Positions 1-10,853 are shown, numbered from the stretch's first letter. The stretch is 64,000 nucleotides of DNA from Craspedostauros australis (GCA_026770025.1 JAMXDE010000034.1:620001-684000), one strand, 5' to 3'. Translations and numbers: made by a program. Notes: generated by a model not told the origin, from the letters alone.

Positions 1-1782
1 CGGTTGGATTCCACTGCGGCGCCTGTACAAGACCTGGCCCATAGCTGCAACCTTGCGACCGCCATCACAGCCCAAACGGATGGAGCTGCTTCCATGATCA
101 AACGTGGCGGCGATGACGATGGTGATGATGAAAGAGTAGGGACGAGAGTGGTGTTGCAAAAATCCCCAACCGGCAGTGCGGCGAATTCGTATCCAACTCG
201 AGCAGATGATGATGGGACGGAAGAAATCACGAACCAGATGACAGTGGCCAGCCTGCAGGATGGCACGTATCCGAACATGACAGTTATTGGCAACTTTTCG
301 GGTGCCATCTCCGATTCCATGAAGCAGAAGTTCATGAACCAGAACGGCAAGTCGGCTGTGCCGCCGTTGGTGTTCCTGCGTCCAACTTGCGTATCCGATT
401 CCTGGTTCATCCTGAACCTCCTGTCGGCGGTGCCATTCTTCTCAACACTATCGTATGCTCACACTATGGAGATCTTGGAAATTGCGCAGATCGAGATGTA
501 TGCCGCCGGTGAGACCGTCGTCGAGGGATATCGCCGACCTGACAAGCTGTGCGTGTTTTGGGAAGGAACGTGCGTTGAGCGCGATTCTCGCAGTATGGAT
601 GATTTGAGCGAATCGTACCACACACGGCAGGAACCGACCATTTGGCATGCGGGAGACTGGACAGGCCCGATTTCGCTGCAACCGGATGCGAATCTGGCAG
701 CGGCAACCACGGATCGGCTATCGCAGGACGACATTATCGCAGTCTCGTCGGAGGGTATCAAGGTCATCGTCCTCATGATGAACGATCTGCACAAGATCCT
801 CAAAACTGGATCAGCCCTCTATCGCAAATTCCTGGAAGAGCAGGAGAAGGAAATACGAAAGAGTACGCAGCAGGAAACCTACAGCGCCGTCGTCAAGCGG
901 AGCTTCCTGAGGACGACCATCTTCGATGGCGTTATCGACGTTGTTCGCTGCAATTCAGTCCTTGGGAGATTGCCGGCCGTTCAAAAGCGACACCTCGAGT
1001 CGCTGGCGGAAGGTCCGAACTACTTCGAGCCATTTTGCAGCATGTGGATGGTCGGACAGCCCGTGGAGCATGCCTACCTCATCGTTAAAGGCACTGCCAC
1101 GTTTGGGATGCCTCGAATGCCGCAGCAAAAAACGCGTCGCAAGACGAATCGACGCGGCAGCACAGGCGCAATCGGTGGCGGCGCCAGCATGGCCATGCTA
1201 CAATTGCAGTCCAGCGGCAGCACGCGCAGCCTCGTTCCGTCCGACCAGGCTCACGCCGACAAGGTGCTCCAGAACGTCCATCCGGACAGCGAGTATTCCA
1301 AACTGGCGGTCTCGCTGCAGCTGCGCCGGCAGGAGGTGGAGGACGAGCTCAACATGATGGAGGACTCCGTTGCAGTCAGCGGTAATTCCAGCATGTACTT
1401 TGGCAAGACGGATTCCACCGACACGGGTCGCACCAACCAGGACAGGCATGCCAACAAGGTGCTCGCGAGGTTGTATTCGAGACGCGCGCTTGCGGATGGC
1501 CTGGTGTTCAGCCGCGGCATGTTCCTTTCCGATTCTTCCCGCATGATCAGCGACGATTTGGCGCGCATTCACCATCCATCACACCAGAGCAGCGTCTTCG
1601 CGGAGCATCGAGACAGTGTGAAGACTTCATCTGCGTTTGATCAGCACTGTCACACATCCAATCTCATTGCCGGTGCCAGTGGTTGCATCGTGTTCACCTT
1701 TCCAAGGGGCAGCCTGCTTCCCTTCCTCGATGGCAATCCCGGTGTCCTCCTGGCGTTGCTGGGCACACAGGTGGTGGTCTAG
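1..1782 (+). CDS. Protein with two cyclic-nucleotide-binding-like domains, 3' part
   Basis: The frame is open at the left window edge, so the true start lies outside; 592 codons are visible. Residues about 145-270 read as a first cyclic-nucleotide-binding (CNB) fold: a helix before YAAGETVVEG, then VFWEGTCVE, and a late strand ending in KVIVLMMNDL. Residues about 325-368 begin a second CNB domain (helix, then VGQPVEHAYLIVKGTATFG). That domain is interrupted by about 190 low-complexity, Ser/Arg/Gln-rich residues and resumes near the end with FPRGSLLPFLDGNPG. In known proteins such tandem CNB domains sense cAMP or cGMP in kinases, channels or exchangers. No kinase or channel part is visible here, so the parent family is unknown. 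The frame stops soon after the second domain; a helical tail in another frame (to 1949) could belong to the gene. Confidence 0.6.
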   Translation, partial: RLDSTAAPVQDLAHSCNLATAITAQTDGAASMIKRGGDDDGDDERVGTRVVLQKSPTGSAANSYPTRADDDGTEEITNQMTVASLQDGTYPNMTVIGNFSGAISDSMKQKFMNQNGKSAVPPLVFLRPTCVSDSWFILNLLSAVPFFSTLSYAHTMEILEIAQIEMYAAGETVVEGYRRPDKLCVFWEGTCVERDSRSMDDLSESYHTRQEPTIWHAGDWTGPISLQPDANLAAATTDRLSQDDIIAVSSEGIKVIVLMMNDLHKILKTGSALYRKFLEEQEKEIRKSTQQETYSAVVKRSFLRTTIFDGVIDVVRCNSVLGRLPAVQKRHLESLAEGPNYFEPFCSMWMVGQPVEHAYLIVKGTATFGMPRMPQQKTRRKTNRRGSTGAIGGGASMAMLQLQSSGSTRSLVPSDQAHADKVLQNVHPDSEYSKLAVSLQLRRQEVEDELNMMEDSVAVSGNSSMYFGKTDSTDTGRTNQDRHANKVLARLYSRRALADGLVFSRGMFLSDSSRMISDDLARIHHPSHQSSVFAEHRDSVKTSSAFDQHCHTSNLIAGASGCIVFTFPRGSLLPFLDGNPGVLLALLGTQVVV

Positions 1783-2276
1783 TCGATGGTGCAGAAGAAG
1801 GTGGCATCCGTGCCTTGATGGAGCGCTTCGAGCACCGCCTGGCAGCAATGGCAGCAGCAGAAGAAGAAGAAGCAATCGCGCGAGCATGTCGCAGACTCAG
1901 GGAACCACCGAATCACGTCGGAAAACCTTCGTCCATAGACACGTATTAGATCCCAGGAATGTCAAATGGTGGTGCTGTCAATCAATTGCATTCGCAACAT
2001 CCTCGTTCCACCTTCATGTTGATTATGGCATGCAGATCGTGATGGCGTACCTATTACCATGTGAGTATTCTGTTAGACTTTTGGAATGATGGAATTCGAA
2101 CAAGATATTTCGCGGCAGTGTACGAAAATCAAAGGAAGAGATTCATTCGCCTAACTCGTGATTCATACCATAACGTGACTGAGAACACGGTTTTACTCCC
2201 AAGAACCGATTGACAAAAACACGATGCCCATCACTCCTCCAGCTACAATTCACGCGAAGTCACAGAATAGAGACCA
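1783..2276. other. Intergenic region with a possible missed C-terminal tail
   Basis: About 490 bases lie between the CNB-domain gene and the glycosyltransferase gene. In frame 3 the stretch to 1949 encodes a Glu/Ala/Arg-rich, helical-looking tail (RALMERFEHRLAAMAAAEEEE) ending at a TAG. It may be the displaced end of the upstream gene. I see nothing else beyond likely untranslated and promoter sequence. Confidence 0.4.
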
Positions 2277-4127
2277 ATGACAACACGCGAACGCAGACAT
2301 CACAGGAGGCTCCGACATGCCGATACTGCGAGAAGCAAGCAAGGTGGCCGTTCGAAGCGCCAAGTGCTGATTCTGTCGGTCGCCTGCGCCATTGTCGTCG
2401 CCTCATGGTGGCTGAATCGTCGTTTACTCGGGACGTTTGATGTTGGGGTGTCCAAGCGGGAAAGCGGTGTGCCACGTCAACACGCTGTTGGCGTTGGTGC
2501 AAGTGGTGGCGATTTGAAGAAACAAAAACAAGAGGGTCTGCCAACACGAGAGCCAGAGCGACGGCAAAAGCTCGCTTCGCAACATGATCAAGGGGACGGG
2601 AACCATGACAATGATGCAGTCGCACTCCATGGAACGAACGCACAACCATTGCCGACAACGGCATCATCATCGCATTTGTCGCCACAGAATGGTTCCGCTC
2701 AGACTACGAGTGAGAGGCACCACATGATCTTCTCCAGCAGCTGCGGGAATAAGCAGGATTGGCAAGCGTATCTGTTTTTCTTCCAAGCGAAGCATGTCCA
2801 ACAACCTGGATCCGTCACGAGGATCGTCTCCGGTTGCACTGAGACCGAGCAAAAGACTCTGCAAGCCAAGTTCGAGAAGGAGATTGCCATCATGTCGACC
2901 GAATTCCACATCCATTTCACACCACCGCTCCATCTTCACCAGGATGGCAAGGCCGAGAAGAACTGGGAGGATACGAAGTACTGGAACAAACCATTCGGTG
3001 CCAAGCATTGGCTCGAGGCGACGTTCGGATACAGCGAGGACACCCGTGAGACCGCTCATGATCATGACATTGTTATCTTGGTAGATCCCGACATGCTCTT
3101 GCAACGACCGATCGTCAATGACTTTCGTAACATCGATCCCCAATTCTGGTTGGATACCCACGTGGAAAGGCCGAATGATATTGTGGTGTCCATGGGCAAT
3201 CCTGTCGGTCAGACGTATGCCTTCGGCGATGATTGGTTCGTCCAAGCCAGCAAGAATATGTCTCATGTTGTGGGCGATGCGTCGCCCGTTCATGATCTCA
3301 CGAATGACCATGACTCGATGCGATTCTACGCCGTCGGGCCGCCGTACATTCTCACCCTGCACGTAAGTCTTTGGAAGGAGGTGCAAGCTGTCAGGAAGGT
3401 TGGGCGTCACCTCAACTTTGCGCTCACGTCGTCTCTTTTTGCATTCATGCCTTCGTCTCATCATGCAACGCTCCACCCACGGAATGCAACCATCGAACTG
3501 CGCAACTCTGGATCGTTTCGCCGATCCCCCACCTCGCCCCGTCAGGATATGTACAAGGTCAGCGAGTTATGGTGCGAGTATTTGCCACGTTTGTGGGATA
3601 TCTATTCGCATTTCATGGCGGAGATGTACGCATACTGTCTCGCCACCGCGCATTTGGGATTGAAGCACAATCGAGCGCAAGGCTTGATGATGTCGCATCC
3701 TCAAGCGTGGGGAGAAGGTTGGTACGCTTTGAGGAACGCCACCAAAGGCAGCGTGTGCCAACAAGCCATGGACTTGAGCATAGCCAACCGCCCGCACGTG
3801 CTGCATTACTGCCAGCGGTATTCCATTGGTGAATTCTTCTTTTCCAAGTACCGGACGCATCACCGATTCCTTCAATGCGATCAACCGTTGGTGCGGCTGC
3901 CATCCGTCGATGTCGCCAAGCGCTCCAAGGTGTCGAAGTTCGGTGACGGGACGACCCAGCGGTGGGAGCGTGGCCACCAGATTGGGCACGCGTACGCTGT
4001 TTGCGCGATTTATCCTGCGATGAACAGAGCGGCTCGGTACTTCAAGCAGACGCAATGCGGATCCGATGCCAACTTGAATGAGACGTGGAACTTCTTTGAG
4101 ACTGAATATGTCGAGGAGGATGACTGA
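2277..4127 (+). CDS. Type II membrane O-glycosyltransferase, peptidyl-Ser galactosyl-/Hyp arabinosyltransferase-like
   Basis: Modelled as two exons, 2277-3362 and 3546-4127, giving about 555 residues. The N-terminus is Arg/His-rich and followed by one hydrophobic anchor at about residues 29-47, typical of Golgi type II enzymes. A Ser/Gln/His-rich stem follows to about residue 145. The catalytic region starts IFSSSCGNKQDWQAYLFFFQ and continues with QPGSVTRIVSGCT, YWNKPFGAKHWLE and the metal-binding VDPDMLLQRP (Asp270/Asp272). This order matches the family containing plant peptidyl-serine galactosyltransferase and hydroxyproline arabinosyltransferase, which add sugars to extracellular glycoproteins in the Golgi. 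After the intron, EMYAYCLATAHLGLKHN is also family-like. Which sugar is transferred cannot be read from the sequence. ATG at 2277 is the first methionine ahead of the anchor. Confidence 0.75.
   Translation: MTTRERRHHRRLRHADTARSKQGGRSKRQVLILSVACAIVVASWWLNRRLLGTFDVGVSKRESGVPRQHAVGVGASGGDLKKQKQEGLPTREPERRQKLASQHDQGDGNHDNDAVALHGTNAQPLPTTASSSHLSPQNGSAQTTSERHHMIFSSSCGNKQDWQAYLFFFQAKHVQQPGSVTRIVSGCTETEQKTLQAKFEKEIAIMSTEFHIHFTPPLHLHQDGKAEKNWEDTKYWNKPFGAKHWLEATFGYSEDTRETAHDHDIVILVDPDMLLQRPIVNDFRNIDPQFWLDTHVERPNDIVVSMGNPVGQTYAFGDDWFVQASKNMSHVVGDASPVHDLTNDHDSMRFYAVGPPYILTLHVSLWKEVQAVRKVGRHLNFALTSSLFAFMPSSHHATLHPRNATIELRNSGSFRRSPTSPRQDMYKVSELWCEYLPRLWDIYSHFMAEMYAYCLATAHLGLKHNRAQGLMMSHPQAWGEGWYALRNATKGSVCQQAMDLSIANRPHVLHYCQRYSIGEFFFSKYRTHHRFLQCDQPLVRLPSVDVAKRSKVSKFGDGTTQRWERGHQIGHAYAVCAIYPAMNRAARYFKQTQCGSDANLNETWNFFETEYVEEDD
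3363..3545 (+). other. Predicted intron in the glycosyltransferase gene (183 nt, multiple of three)
   Basis: A GTAAGT donor at 3363 follows YILTLH and a GTCAG acceptor ends at 3545 before DMYKVSELW. Removing it restores the family-like join. The intron is 183 nt and has no stop in frame, so it can be mistaken for coding sequence: its translation is Ser/Arg/His-rich and unlike the flanking domain. Confidence 0.7.
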
Positions 4128-4249
4128 TATGTAGAGCAGAAAAGTTCTCGCATGCCAGCCGCTCATGCTGTTTTGCTATGGTTGCCATCGTTGCCGTTGT
4201 CGTTGGTGGTGTCGACATTGTTAAGATCCAAACAAGTATTTGTTTCAAC

Positions 4250-5317
4250 TTACTTCATGCGCAAGATCTCTGATATCATCTCCTGCGCCTGCCTCATGTA
4301 GCCGCCTCCACACAGTACCTGATGATTCAGAATATGATATAGATTGTAGATAACGCGACGCTGCGCGTGCCCATCCGGCAGCGGCCATTCCGACTCGTAC
4401 CCATCGTAAAAGCTTGGCTCGAAACCACCAAAGAGATACGTGAGCGCAATGTCTGCTTCCCGATCGCCGTAGTAGGCTGCAGGATCAAAGATGACGGGCA
4501 CAACGACGGTGTCATCGTCGTCGTCCTTGCGTTTGCGTTTGCAAAAGCCCTTGTTGCCACCCCAGAGATCACCATGAAGGAGGCTGGCAGGAGGATCGTG
4601 GGACAGCAGCTCCCGTGTCTTGACGCGCAACTCTTGAACCTTCGCGTCCTTCAATCGTGCATTGTTGGTGAGCCGCAGCATGTGCCCCAGCCGATGCTCA
4701 TCCCAAAAGTTCGCCCAATCCTCCTTCCACGGCAGGTTGGGTTGGAAGGTCGCACCGATAGTATTGTCCACGAGAAACCCAAACGCACCATCCGCGCTGC
4801 TGTGACGATGCAGCTGCGCCAACTGGACGCCCAACTCGAATTGATTCTTGGGACCCTTGCAGAATTCCAAATACTCGAAGATGCAAAATGCCTGACCCGT
4901 GAGATCGTGCTGACCAACGGCAATGGGCGTCGGCACCTGGATCGTGTTGGTCTGTGCCATGGTTTGGACGCCAATGTATTCGGCGTGGAGCATGTCGAAC
5001 TTGTTCCGGGCGGACTTGATGAAGTATTTGTCACCCGTTTCTGAATCGAGCACGGCGCTGGTCATAGCGCCACCACCGCCAGACGCACCGCCTCCCGATG
5101 TTGGCACAAGGGTCACCTTTCGCCCCAGAGCGTCTGATGCCGCCTTTGACATGACCTCCATCGTGGAGGCTGCCGCGAGGCTGGATCTTGTATGACGTTC
5201 GACATACGATGTGGCTGGGAATGCGGATGCGAATGCGATAGGTTGTGCTAAAGCAGTGCGTGATAAGAGCAAAGACGGTGCAGATGTGGCCAGCACCAGT
5301 TGGATTAGCAGGCGCAT
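4250..5317 (-). CDS. Fructosamine/ketosamine-3-kinase-like protein, predicted plastid-targeted
   Basis: The 355-residue protein belongs to the fructosamine kinase (APH-like) family, which phosphorylates ketosamines on glycated proteins and thereby reverses glycation. Visible motifs are the ATP-lid region GGGASGGGGAM (about 76-86), YFIKSARNK with the candidate ATP-binding Lys, the catalytic-loop HGDLWGGN (248-255), and IFDPAAYYGDREAD (276-289), which supplies the second metal-binding Asp. An acidic-basic insert (KRKRKDDDDD) follows the catalytic loop. I start at the ATG at 5317 because the protein then opens with a hydrophobic leader ending near Ala24 and an ASAFP motif at 30-34, the bipartite plastid signal of diatoms with cleavage expected before Phe33. 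The open frame extends 96 codons further upstream, but that part has no family features. Targeting is inferred; family membership is solid. Confidence 0.85.
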   Translation of the reverse strand: MRLLIQLVLATSAPSLLLSRTALAQPIAFASAFPATSYVERHTRSSLAAASTMEVMSKAASDALGRKVTLVPTSGGGASGGGGAMTSAVLDSETGDKYFIKSARNKFDMLHAEYIGVQTMAQTNTIQVPTPIAVGQHDLTGQAFCIFEYLEFCKGPKNQFELGVQLAQLHRHSSADGAFGFLVDNTIGATFQPNLPWKEDWANFWDEHRLGHMLRLTNNARLKDAKVQELRVKTRELLSHDPPASLLHGDLWGGNKGFCKRKRKDDDDDTVVVPVIFDPAAYYGDREADIALTYLFGGFEPSFYDGYESEWPLPDGHAQRRVIYNLYHILNHQVLCGGGYMRQAQEMISEILRMK

Positions 5318-8300
5318 CACGGCGCGCTCTCTGCAAGGAGTAGACGCAGCTGATTGGTTGGGGTCATGGAATGGAGATACCTGCTCTTTCATCGGCCATT
5401 CATGGGGGAAGGATCTCTCTGACGTTTGGGATCTTTGGATTTGTGGTCTTCGTTCCTCCTGGAGGTTGCGGTATTGTTGGAAATCGCACCGCAGACTTCG
5501 GTGCGCACAAAAATCCGACGTATGCACGACAGACGACCAATGTCTACCCAAAGTAGACACAAAGTTAGACTTCTGAAAACGCAGTCCTGAGTTTGATTGG
5601 CACAATACTGTACATCGTACTTAGGCACACACTTGGTTGCACTGTTCCAAGTTAAGATCATAATTCCATCGCATGTTCCTCCACCATAAAATCACCTGAA
5701 CTGCTTATTGTAGAGTATACTTGATGGCAAAGAGCATCAATGGCCTCATTCTCGTTGCTACATTCACACTTCTTCCAACAATTGACATCGTTGAATGGAA
5801 TAACAAGCACACCAGTCATTGTGAGATGCCTGCTTTAAGGTTGGCTATTCGTCGGAAACAAGTAATTGAGACACCTATGCGATTCATGATATTGATAGCG
5901 TTGAAGATGTTTGCAATCAGAGTTCTATCTTCGAATGCTGGACATGTAAGGCACCACCCGGATCGGTCAACATTGATCATGGTATTGAATCTACTATAAA
6001 TATGGAACAACTTGTGCTGCATTCGCTCTCTGACATTTGACAAGTGAGCCATTTCGGATGTTTGTCACGGATATTCTCTGCACGTTTTCTCTTTGTTGCC
6101 GCGCGGACGAGATACCAGACTCTCCATACTACATACAATGGAGAAGGGGTGTTGTGACAGACATGCAATACCCTTGCTGCATGCGATTGCCTGGTGATGA
6201 ATTGTATTCCAAATCACAAGATACACGAAGCACAGCAGGTTCCTCTCTATCCCGATACCCCTTTTGTCGCGTATAATAGCTGGCTGTGGTCGCAACAGTT
6301 CGCGGAAGTCACCGATTCACAGGCACACTACATGTTCGTAGATTCCCTGTGGCTTCGACATTGCCGATGTGAGATTGCATGATTACACGACCACATGAGA
6401 AAGGGCGTCTGAACAGGTCTTGTTGCTAACACACACCACATCACACGTAACACACAACGCAAGCGCATCACGTTGTAGTGCCGAACAAACATGTCCGTCA
6501 CAGAATTTGTTCCTTGCTGATGGTCATTGTGTGTGGGCATTGATGGTAGCGGAGATACACGCAATGGAAACAATTGTTGTCACAAGCACCTGTTGTGACC
6601 ATGATAAATGTCTCGTAGTCGTACATCTGCGAACAAAATTCCAACTTAGTACGTCAATGTACAGAAAGACGGTCATTCTTTGTCAACAGAAGTTCGCACA
6701 GCGACCACCACTTCTGTCCGTTACCATCGAACCAGTGTCAAGTTCACGCACGCGTTGTTGGATACTGGCTGTCTGCTGCTTCGTGTTTCTTGGATGTGTG
6801 TGATGTTGGTGTACCGCGCCTTTCCAACACACTGCGTGGGGAAGACGATGTCGTTGCAACATCCGACCAAAGTCGTACCTCCGTCGGATCATGTCATCTC
6901 AACAACCAGCCTACGTCATCTGATGTCTGATCAATGTTTGACCAATGTAAGACCAATGTTACCGTAAAGTATGACATTGCGGCAGCAGGGTTTTTCCATG
7001 TTTCGAAGGCGCAACTTGCCACCCCCCTCTGCGATCACTCAGAATGATTAGTTCGCAACTAGACACATAGAATGACCAAAGGAGGCCTCCCCTATCACGT
7101 AATGGAACTTTTGTTGCCATTAATATTATAGTTATCTCTACAGGGGGTGTCTAAATTGGTGTGACTAGCCTTACTCCTAGCAAAAATGTCAATTACGTCA
7201 TTCACATGTCAGACATACATCATACCAATGTATGATGTTTGTCAGCTGATTGCATACTGACGTCGGATGTTGATCAGCTTGCTGTGCATGCTGGTCCGAC
7301 CAACGTCGTACGACGTCGACTGGACCTCATATCGACATGACTGTTTGCCACAACAACGCGCTTGTGTCTGTCTAGTGCGGAAACATGCCTACATACACAA
7401 CATCAACGAAGCAGCGATGTTCATCATCCTCGCGGTAGCAAACGAGTTGTCCTTGCGTGAGACATGTCCGTTCTGTTCCACACCAAGCAAGCACAACAAT
7501 TAACCATTCACGTCTCGCCACCACCGCAGCGGAGGATTCGCTACTCACAAGGTCGAGCAGAAACTGGCATTCTCTTGCGGTATGACATTCGACGGCAGTC
7601 ACGGCAAACCAACAGAAGTAAAAGTGCTTTATCTTTACGACCATTTGTTTTTTGTTTCTATCAATAGTCATAGGTCAGCAGTGGTGGGCGACCCCTGTTT
7701 GCGCACGTCACTTCGGCGCAGAACGGGGGTTGCTCAGGAAGACCTGAACTGCGCACGTGTCAACGAACTGGGCGCTATCATACCGATACCAGAAAGGGGG
7801 ATGCGCGCAAGATCTATCATCCACAACATCACAAGCAACATCGATTACCAGACAGGTGTATCACCAGGCAACTACATTTGCGGTACGACTGCGAACGACC
7901 ACGAGCAGCACTCCTCTCTCCAACAACGCTGTACTCGAGACACGATCATTCGTATTCTGGCGAAACAGTAGGACGACAGTCATCTCACGAGACACAGCGA
8001 TGAACACGACAGCGCGCTGCTGCCTTTGCAACCACTGTTGTGTGCTTTGCAGTCCTCAGTCGCACAAGATGCTCCGTTCGCCTGTGTTGTTGCCACCTGT
8101 TTACGTGGACAACTCCGCTTCCGCAGGTGATGGCGCTGTGGCGGTCACAGTGACATTCCCCCTACCACTGATGCAATGGCTCCTGCGTGGTTCACTCAAG
8201 AATGATACAAGCATTGTGTGGGCACGGTATGACTTGACATTTCCTCTGTGTTGTGTAAAGACATTTTTGGTCCGGCAAAACCACGGTCCGATTGTATGAC

Positions 8301-8806
8301 GTGTTGCGTTTCACTTGATTTGCTTGCTCGATGGATTCTGGCACAGCATCAATCTACGCAATCATTGGTGCGGTGGCGATGTGCGTTCCCTCAGACATGG
8401 TGTGGTTGGCCACACAGAGAACTCCTATCAATCGACACGTCGGATGATGATGGTGTTGTTGATGTCGTGGTGGAAATCATGAAACACATCCTACTTTGGT
8501 CAGCAGTTCGAAACCAGGAGTCTCGGCATAAACTGATATTCATTGAACGGACAAACGAACATGATGTAGGACCAACGCTGGACAACGTGCTATTTTGCAA
8601 TGTCCGATATTCGCACAACTGTTAACTAAAGTACGATCAATGTGTATTCAAAATCGGACAATACGGCATAATGTCCGAAATACGGTGCGATATCCCAACA
8701 ATACCGCAACCTCCCTGTGTGTTTGTTGTTGATGGATGACAGGCGACGGGTCGGCAACGACGCCAAGAGGAGGCTTCAGTCACGTGCCAATCCCGAGGCT
8801 GATGTG
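5318..8806. other. Long intergenic region, no gene supported
   Basis: About 3.5 kb holds only short open frames on both strands, none with recognisable domains or long ATG-initiated runs. A 78-codon minus-strand frame at 5816-6052 has protein-like composition, but I cannot identify it. The stretch is rich in short inverted pairs and dispersed TGTCCG/CGGACA words (for example near 6490, 7460, 8600, 8655 and 8671), which could be remnants of old transposons. A hairpin at 7212-7243 is listed separately. Confidence 0.5.
7212..7243. repeat. Short inverted repeat (hairpin)
   Basis: Two 14-base arms (GACATACATCATAC and the reverse complement of GACAAACATCATAC) with one mismatch enclose a 4-base CAAT loop. 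Its function is unknown; it may be a transposon remnant. Confidence 0.5.
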
Positions 8807-8837
8807 AAGATACCTTCTCACAGGATTGGATTGAGTC
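8807..8837 (+). promoter_or_regulatory. Conserved block upstream of SDR gene 1
   Basis: This block of about 31 bases, with core GGATTGGATTGAGTC, recurs almost unchanged at 11108-11140 and 13181-13213, ahead of each of the three dehydrogenase genes (260-370 bases before the start codon). The surrounding upstream DNA is far less alike. It is either a shared control or 5'-UTR element or simply a better-preserved part of the duplication. Confidence 0.4.
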
Positions 8838-9030
8838 AAGAGTTCAATTCGACGATGGTGGCGCGACGCTTCACCACCACAAAAAAGAAGAGAGGCCACC
8901 CCATCAACGGACACAGTCCGAGGCATCATTGATCGCGGTCTTTTTTATCATCGCCATTCTGTGGGACCAGCAATCGCTCATCAGTTTAGCATTTATTATT
9001 CGTATCTCATGGTCGTAGAAACAGACTGGG

Positions 9031-9080
9031 CAAGGCAAGCCAAGTTAAGTACAGCCAAGCCAAGCCAAGTCAAGTCAAGC
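9031..9080 (+). repeat. CAAG-type short tandem repeat
   Basis: A run of variants of CAAGC/CAAGT (for example GCCAAGCCAAGTCAAGTCAA) lies 130-180 bases upstream of the first dehydrogenase start codon, probably in its promoter or 5' UTR. Confidence 0.6.
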
Positions 9081-9206
9081 GCGTGTATTGCAAGTGTATT
9101 ACTCGTACATCCAACAACAGAGGTGCACCGACGACTCTCCCATACTTTTCGCTCCAGCCCTCTTGCTCCACACTCGCGCAAGTACCACTGCCTTTAGCAG
9201 AACACC

Positions 9207-10853
9207 ATGGGCAAAGGCGGCGAAGCTCCTCCGCCAGCGTTGGTTGACAAGCAACCACGGAAGACTTTCAGCTCCGCATCAGCATGGACTTGGATAAAGT
9301 ACGGCACAGCATCGGTGGTGCTGTTCTATGCCATCATCTTTGCCACGCCCCAACCTACCACCGATTGGGAAGGCAACGTCATCCCACGAGCACACAAGTT
9401 GATGGGACATGATGCGGCCGACATCGAAAGCAAGCCGCCGCTCGATGGGCTCGTCATTGCCGTCACTGGAGCAACATCCGGCATTGGCCTGAGCTTCACG
9501 CGCAAGCTCTCATCGATGGGTGCGCACGTCATTGCCATCGGTCGGTCATCTTCCAAGTTGGAGCGTCTGGCGCAGGAGAATGAAGGCGTGTCGACCGTGC
9601 TTGCCGATTTCGGCGATTTGGATTCAGTTGCCAAGGGAGCAGACGATATGTTGCAACGATTTGATCATGTGGACATACTCGTGAACAATGCAGGCGTCAT
9701 TGGCTTCGCGCAGAAAGAGCGTGTGTCCAAACAGGGCTACGAACAAGTCTTTGCCGGTGAGTTGAGCTTCAAATGAAGATTTGACGTGAATTTGTACTGT
9801 TGATGAGGAAGCACCTGGTTGTCTGGGCCAAACTGTTGGTGTCGACGCAACAAAAAGACGAGAACAGTCAACTTTTGCGCTTTCTCATGTCGGTACGACA
9901 ACATCTCAGCCACGGATCCCACTCCTGCGCTCGATTTGGATGATGATGACGCAGAAGTCGCGACGACGGGGGCCAAACAATCTCTGCTCGCCGTTGTCCC
10001 TCTTCTATCCACGCGATCAAACTCCTGACACTTGCATCCACCACAATCACCAACACACAACAACAACACACAATCAAATAAATCTGCCATTCTACTATGC
10101 GCTACGTTTGATACCATCAACGCACAAACAAAAGTCAACTACTTGTCCCACTTTCTCCTCACCGAGAAGCTGATGCCGTTACTGGAAAAGTCGACCCAAC
10201 CAAAAACGAAGATCATCCAAGTGTCCTCGCTGTATCACTTCGGAGCTGGCATCTCTGACCTTCGTCCTTCCAAACAGCGCGACCTCCCCGCCTCCGCTGC
10301 TCCGAGTCCCATCGCCAGCCGACCCGGTGGTGGGCACGGATTCTTCTTCTATCGTGACATTCGCTCCTACACGAACTCCAAGCTTGCACAGGTCTTACAT
10401 GCAGAAGCGTTGAACCGACGCTTCGCCAAGAGCGAGGGTCAACCCATGGAGGCAGTCAGCATCTGCCCCTCGTGCGTAGCCACGCAACTTGGGGGTCCCA
10501 TTGTCACCGAAATCATGAAGTTCATCGCGCTCGAATCGGATGATTACGGATTGGCCTCACTTTTTGAGGCCATGCTGGATGATGATACCAACACCAGCAC
10601 CGTTCCGAAGTTCTACAGCAACACAGTACATCCGGAATTGCTTGTCCAGAGCATGAATGCGTTGCCAGAATGGACCTTCACCATGATTCCTTTGCGTGAT
10701 ATCGTCGGCAATTCATTCGCGGGATATATTCTGACCACGCAGCGCCTGATGCTCAGGGTGGGACGGACGGTGCCATCTGTGCATGCCAGCGACGTCGAGG
10801 CACAGGAAGAGTTGTACGAATGGAGTCGCGGGGCAGTGCAAGGGTGGCTCTAG
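9207..10853 (+). CDS. Membrane-anchored short-chain dehydrogenase/reductase, tandem copy 1
   Basis: Two exons, 9207-9756 and 10135-10853, give 422 residues. The donor GTGAG follows ...QVFAG and the acceptor precedes VNYLSHFLLTEKL, restoring the normal SDR run A-V-N-Y. A hydrophobic anchor lies at about residues 33-48. The NAD(P)-binding TGATSGIG is at 87-94 and NNAG at 160-163. Exon 2 holds the catalytic Ser (IIQVSSLYHFG) and the Tyr-x-x-x-Lys pair in SYTNSKLAQ. The layout resembles retinol-dehydrogenase/WWOX-type SDRs that reduce or oxidise lipid-like alcohols and carbonyls at membranes; the substrate is unknown. Copy 1 differs from its siblings after the active site, with CPSCVATQLGG where copies 2 and 3 have CPSWVGT/CPTWVGT. 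Confidence 0.85.

Noticed and set aside
1782-1806. 24-base intron GTGGTGG...GGTGCAG joining the CNB gene to its tail
   Set aside because: Too short for a spliceosomal intron; a frameshift or an unknown longer splice is more plausible.
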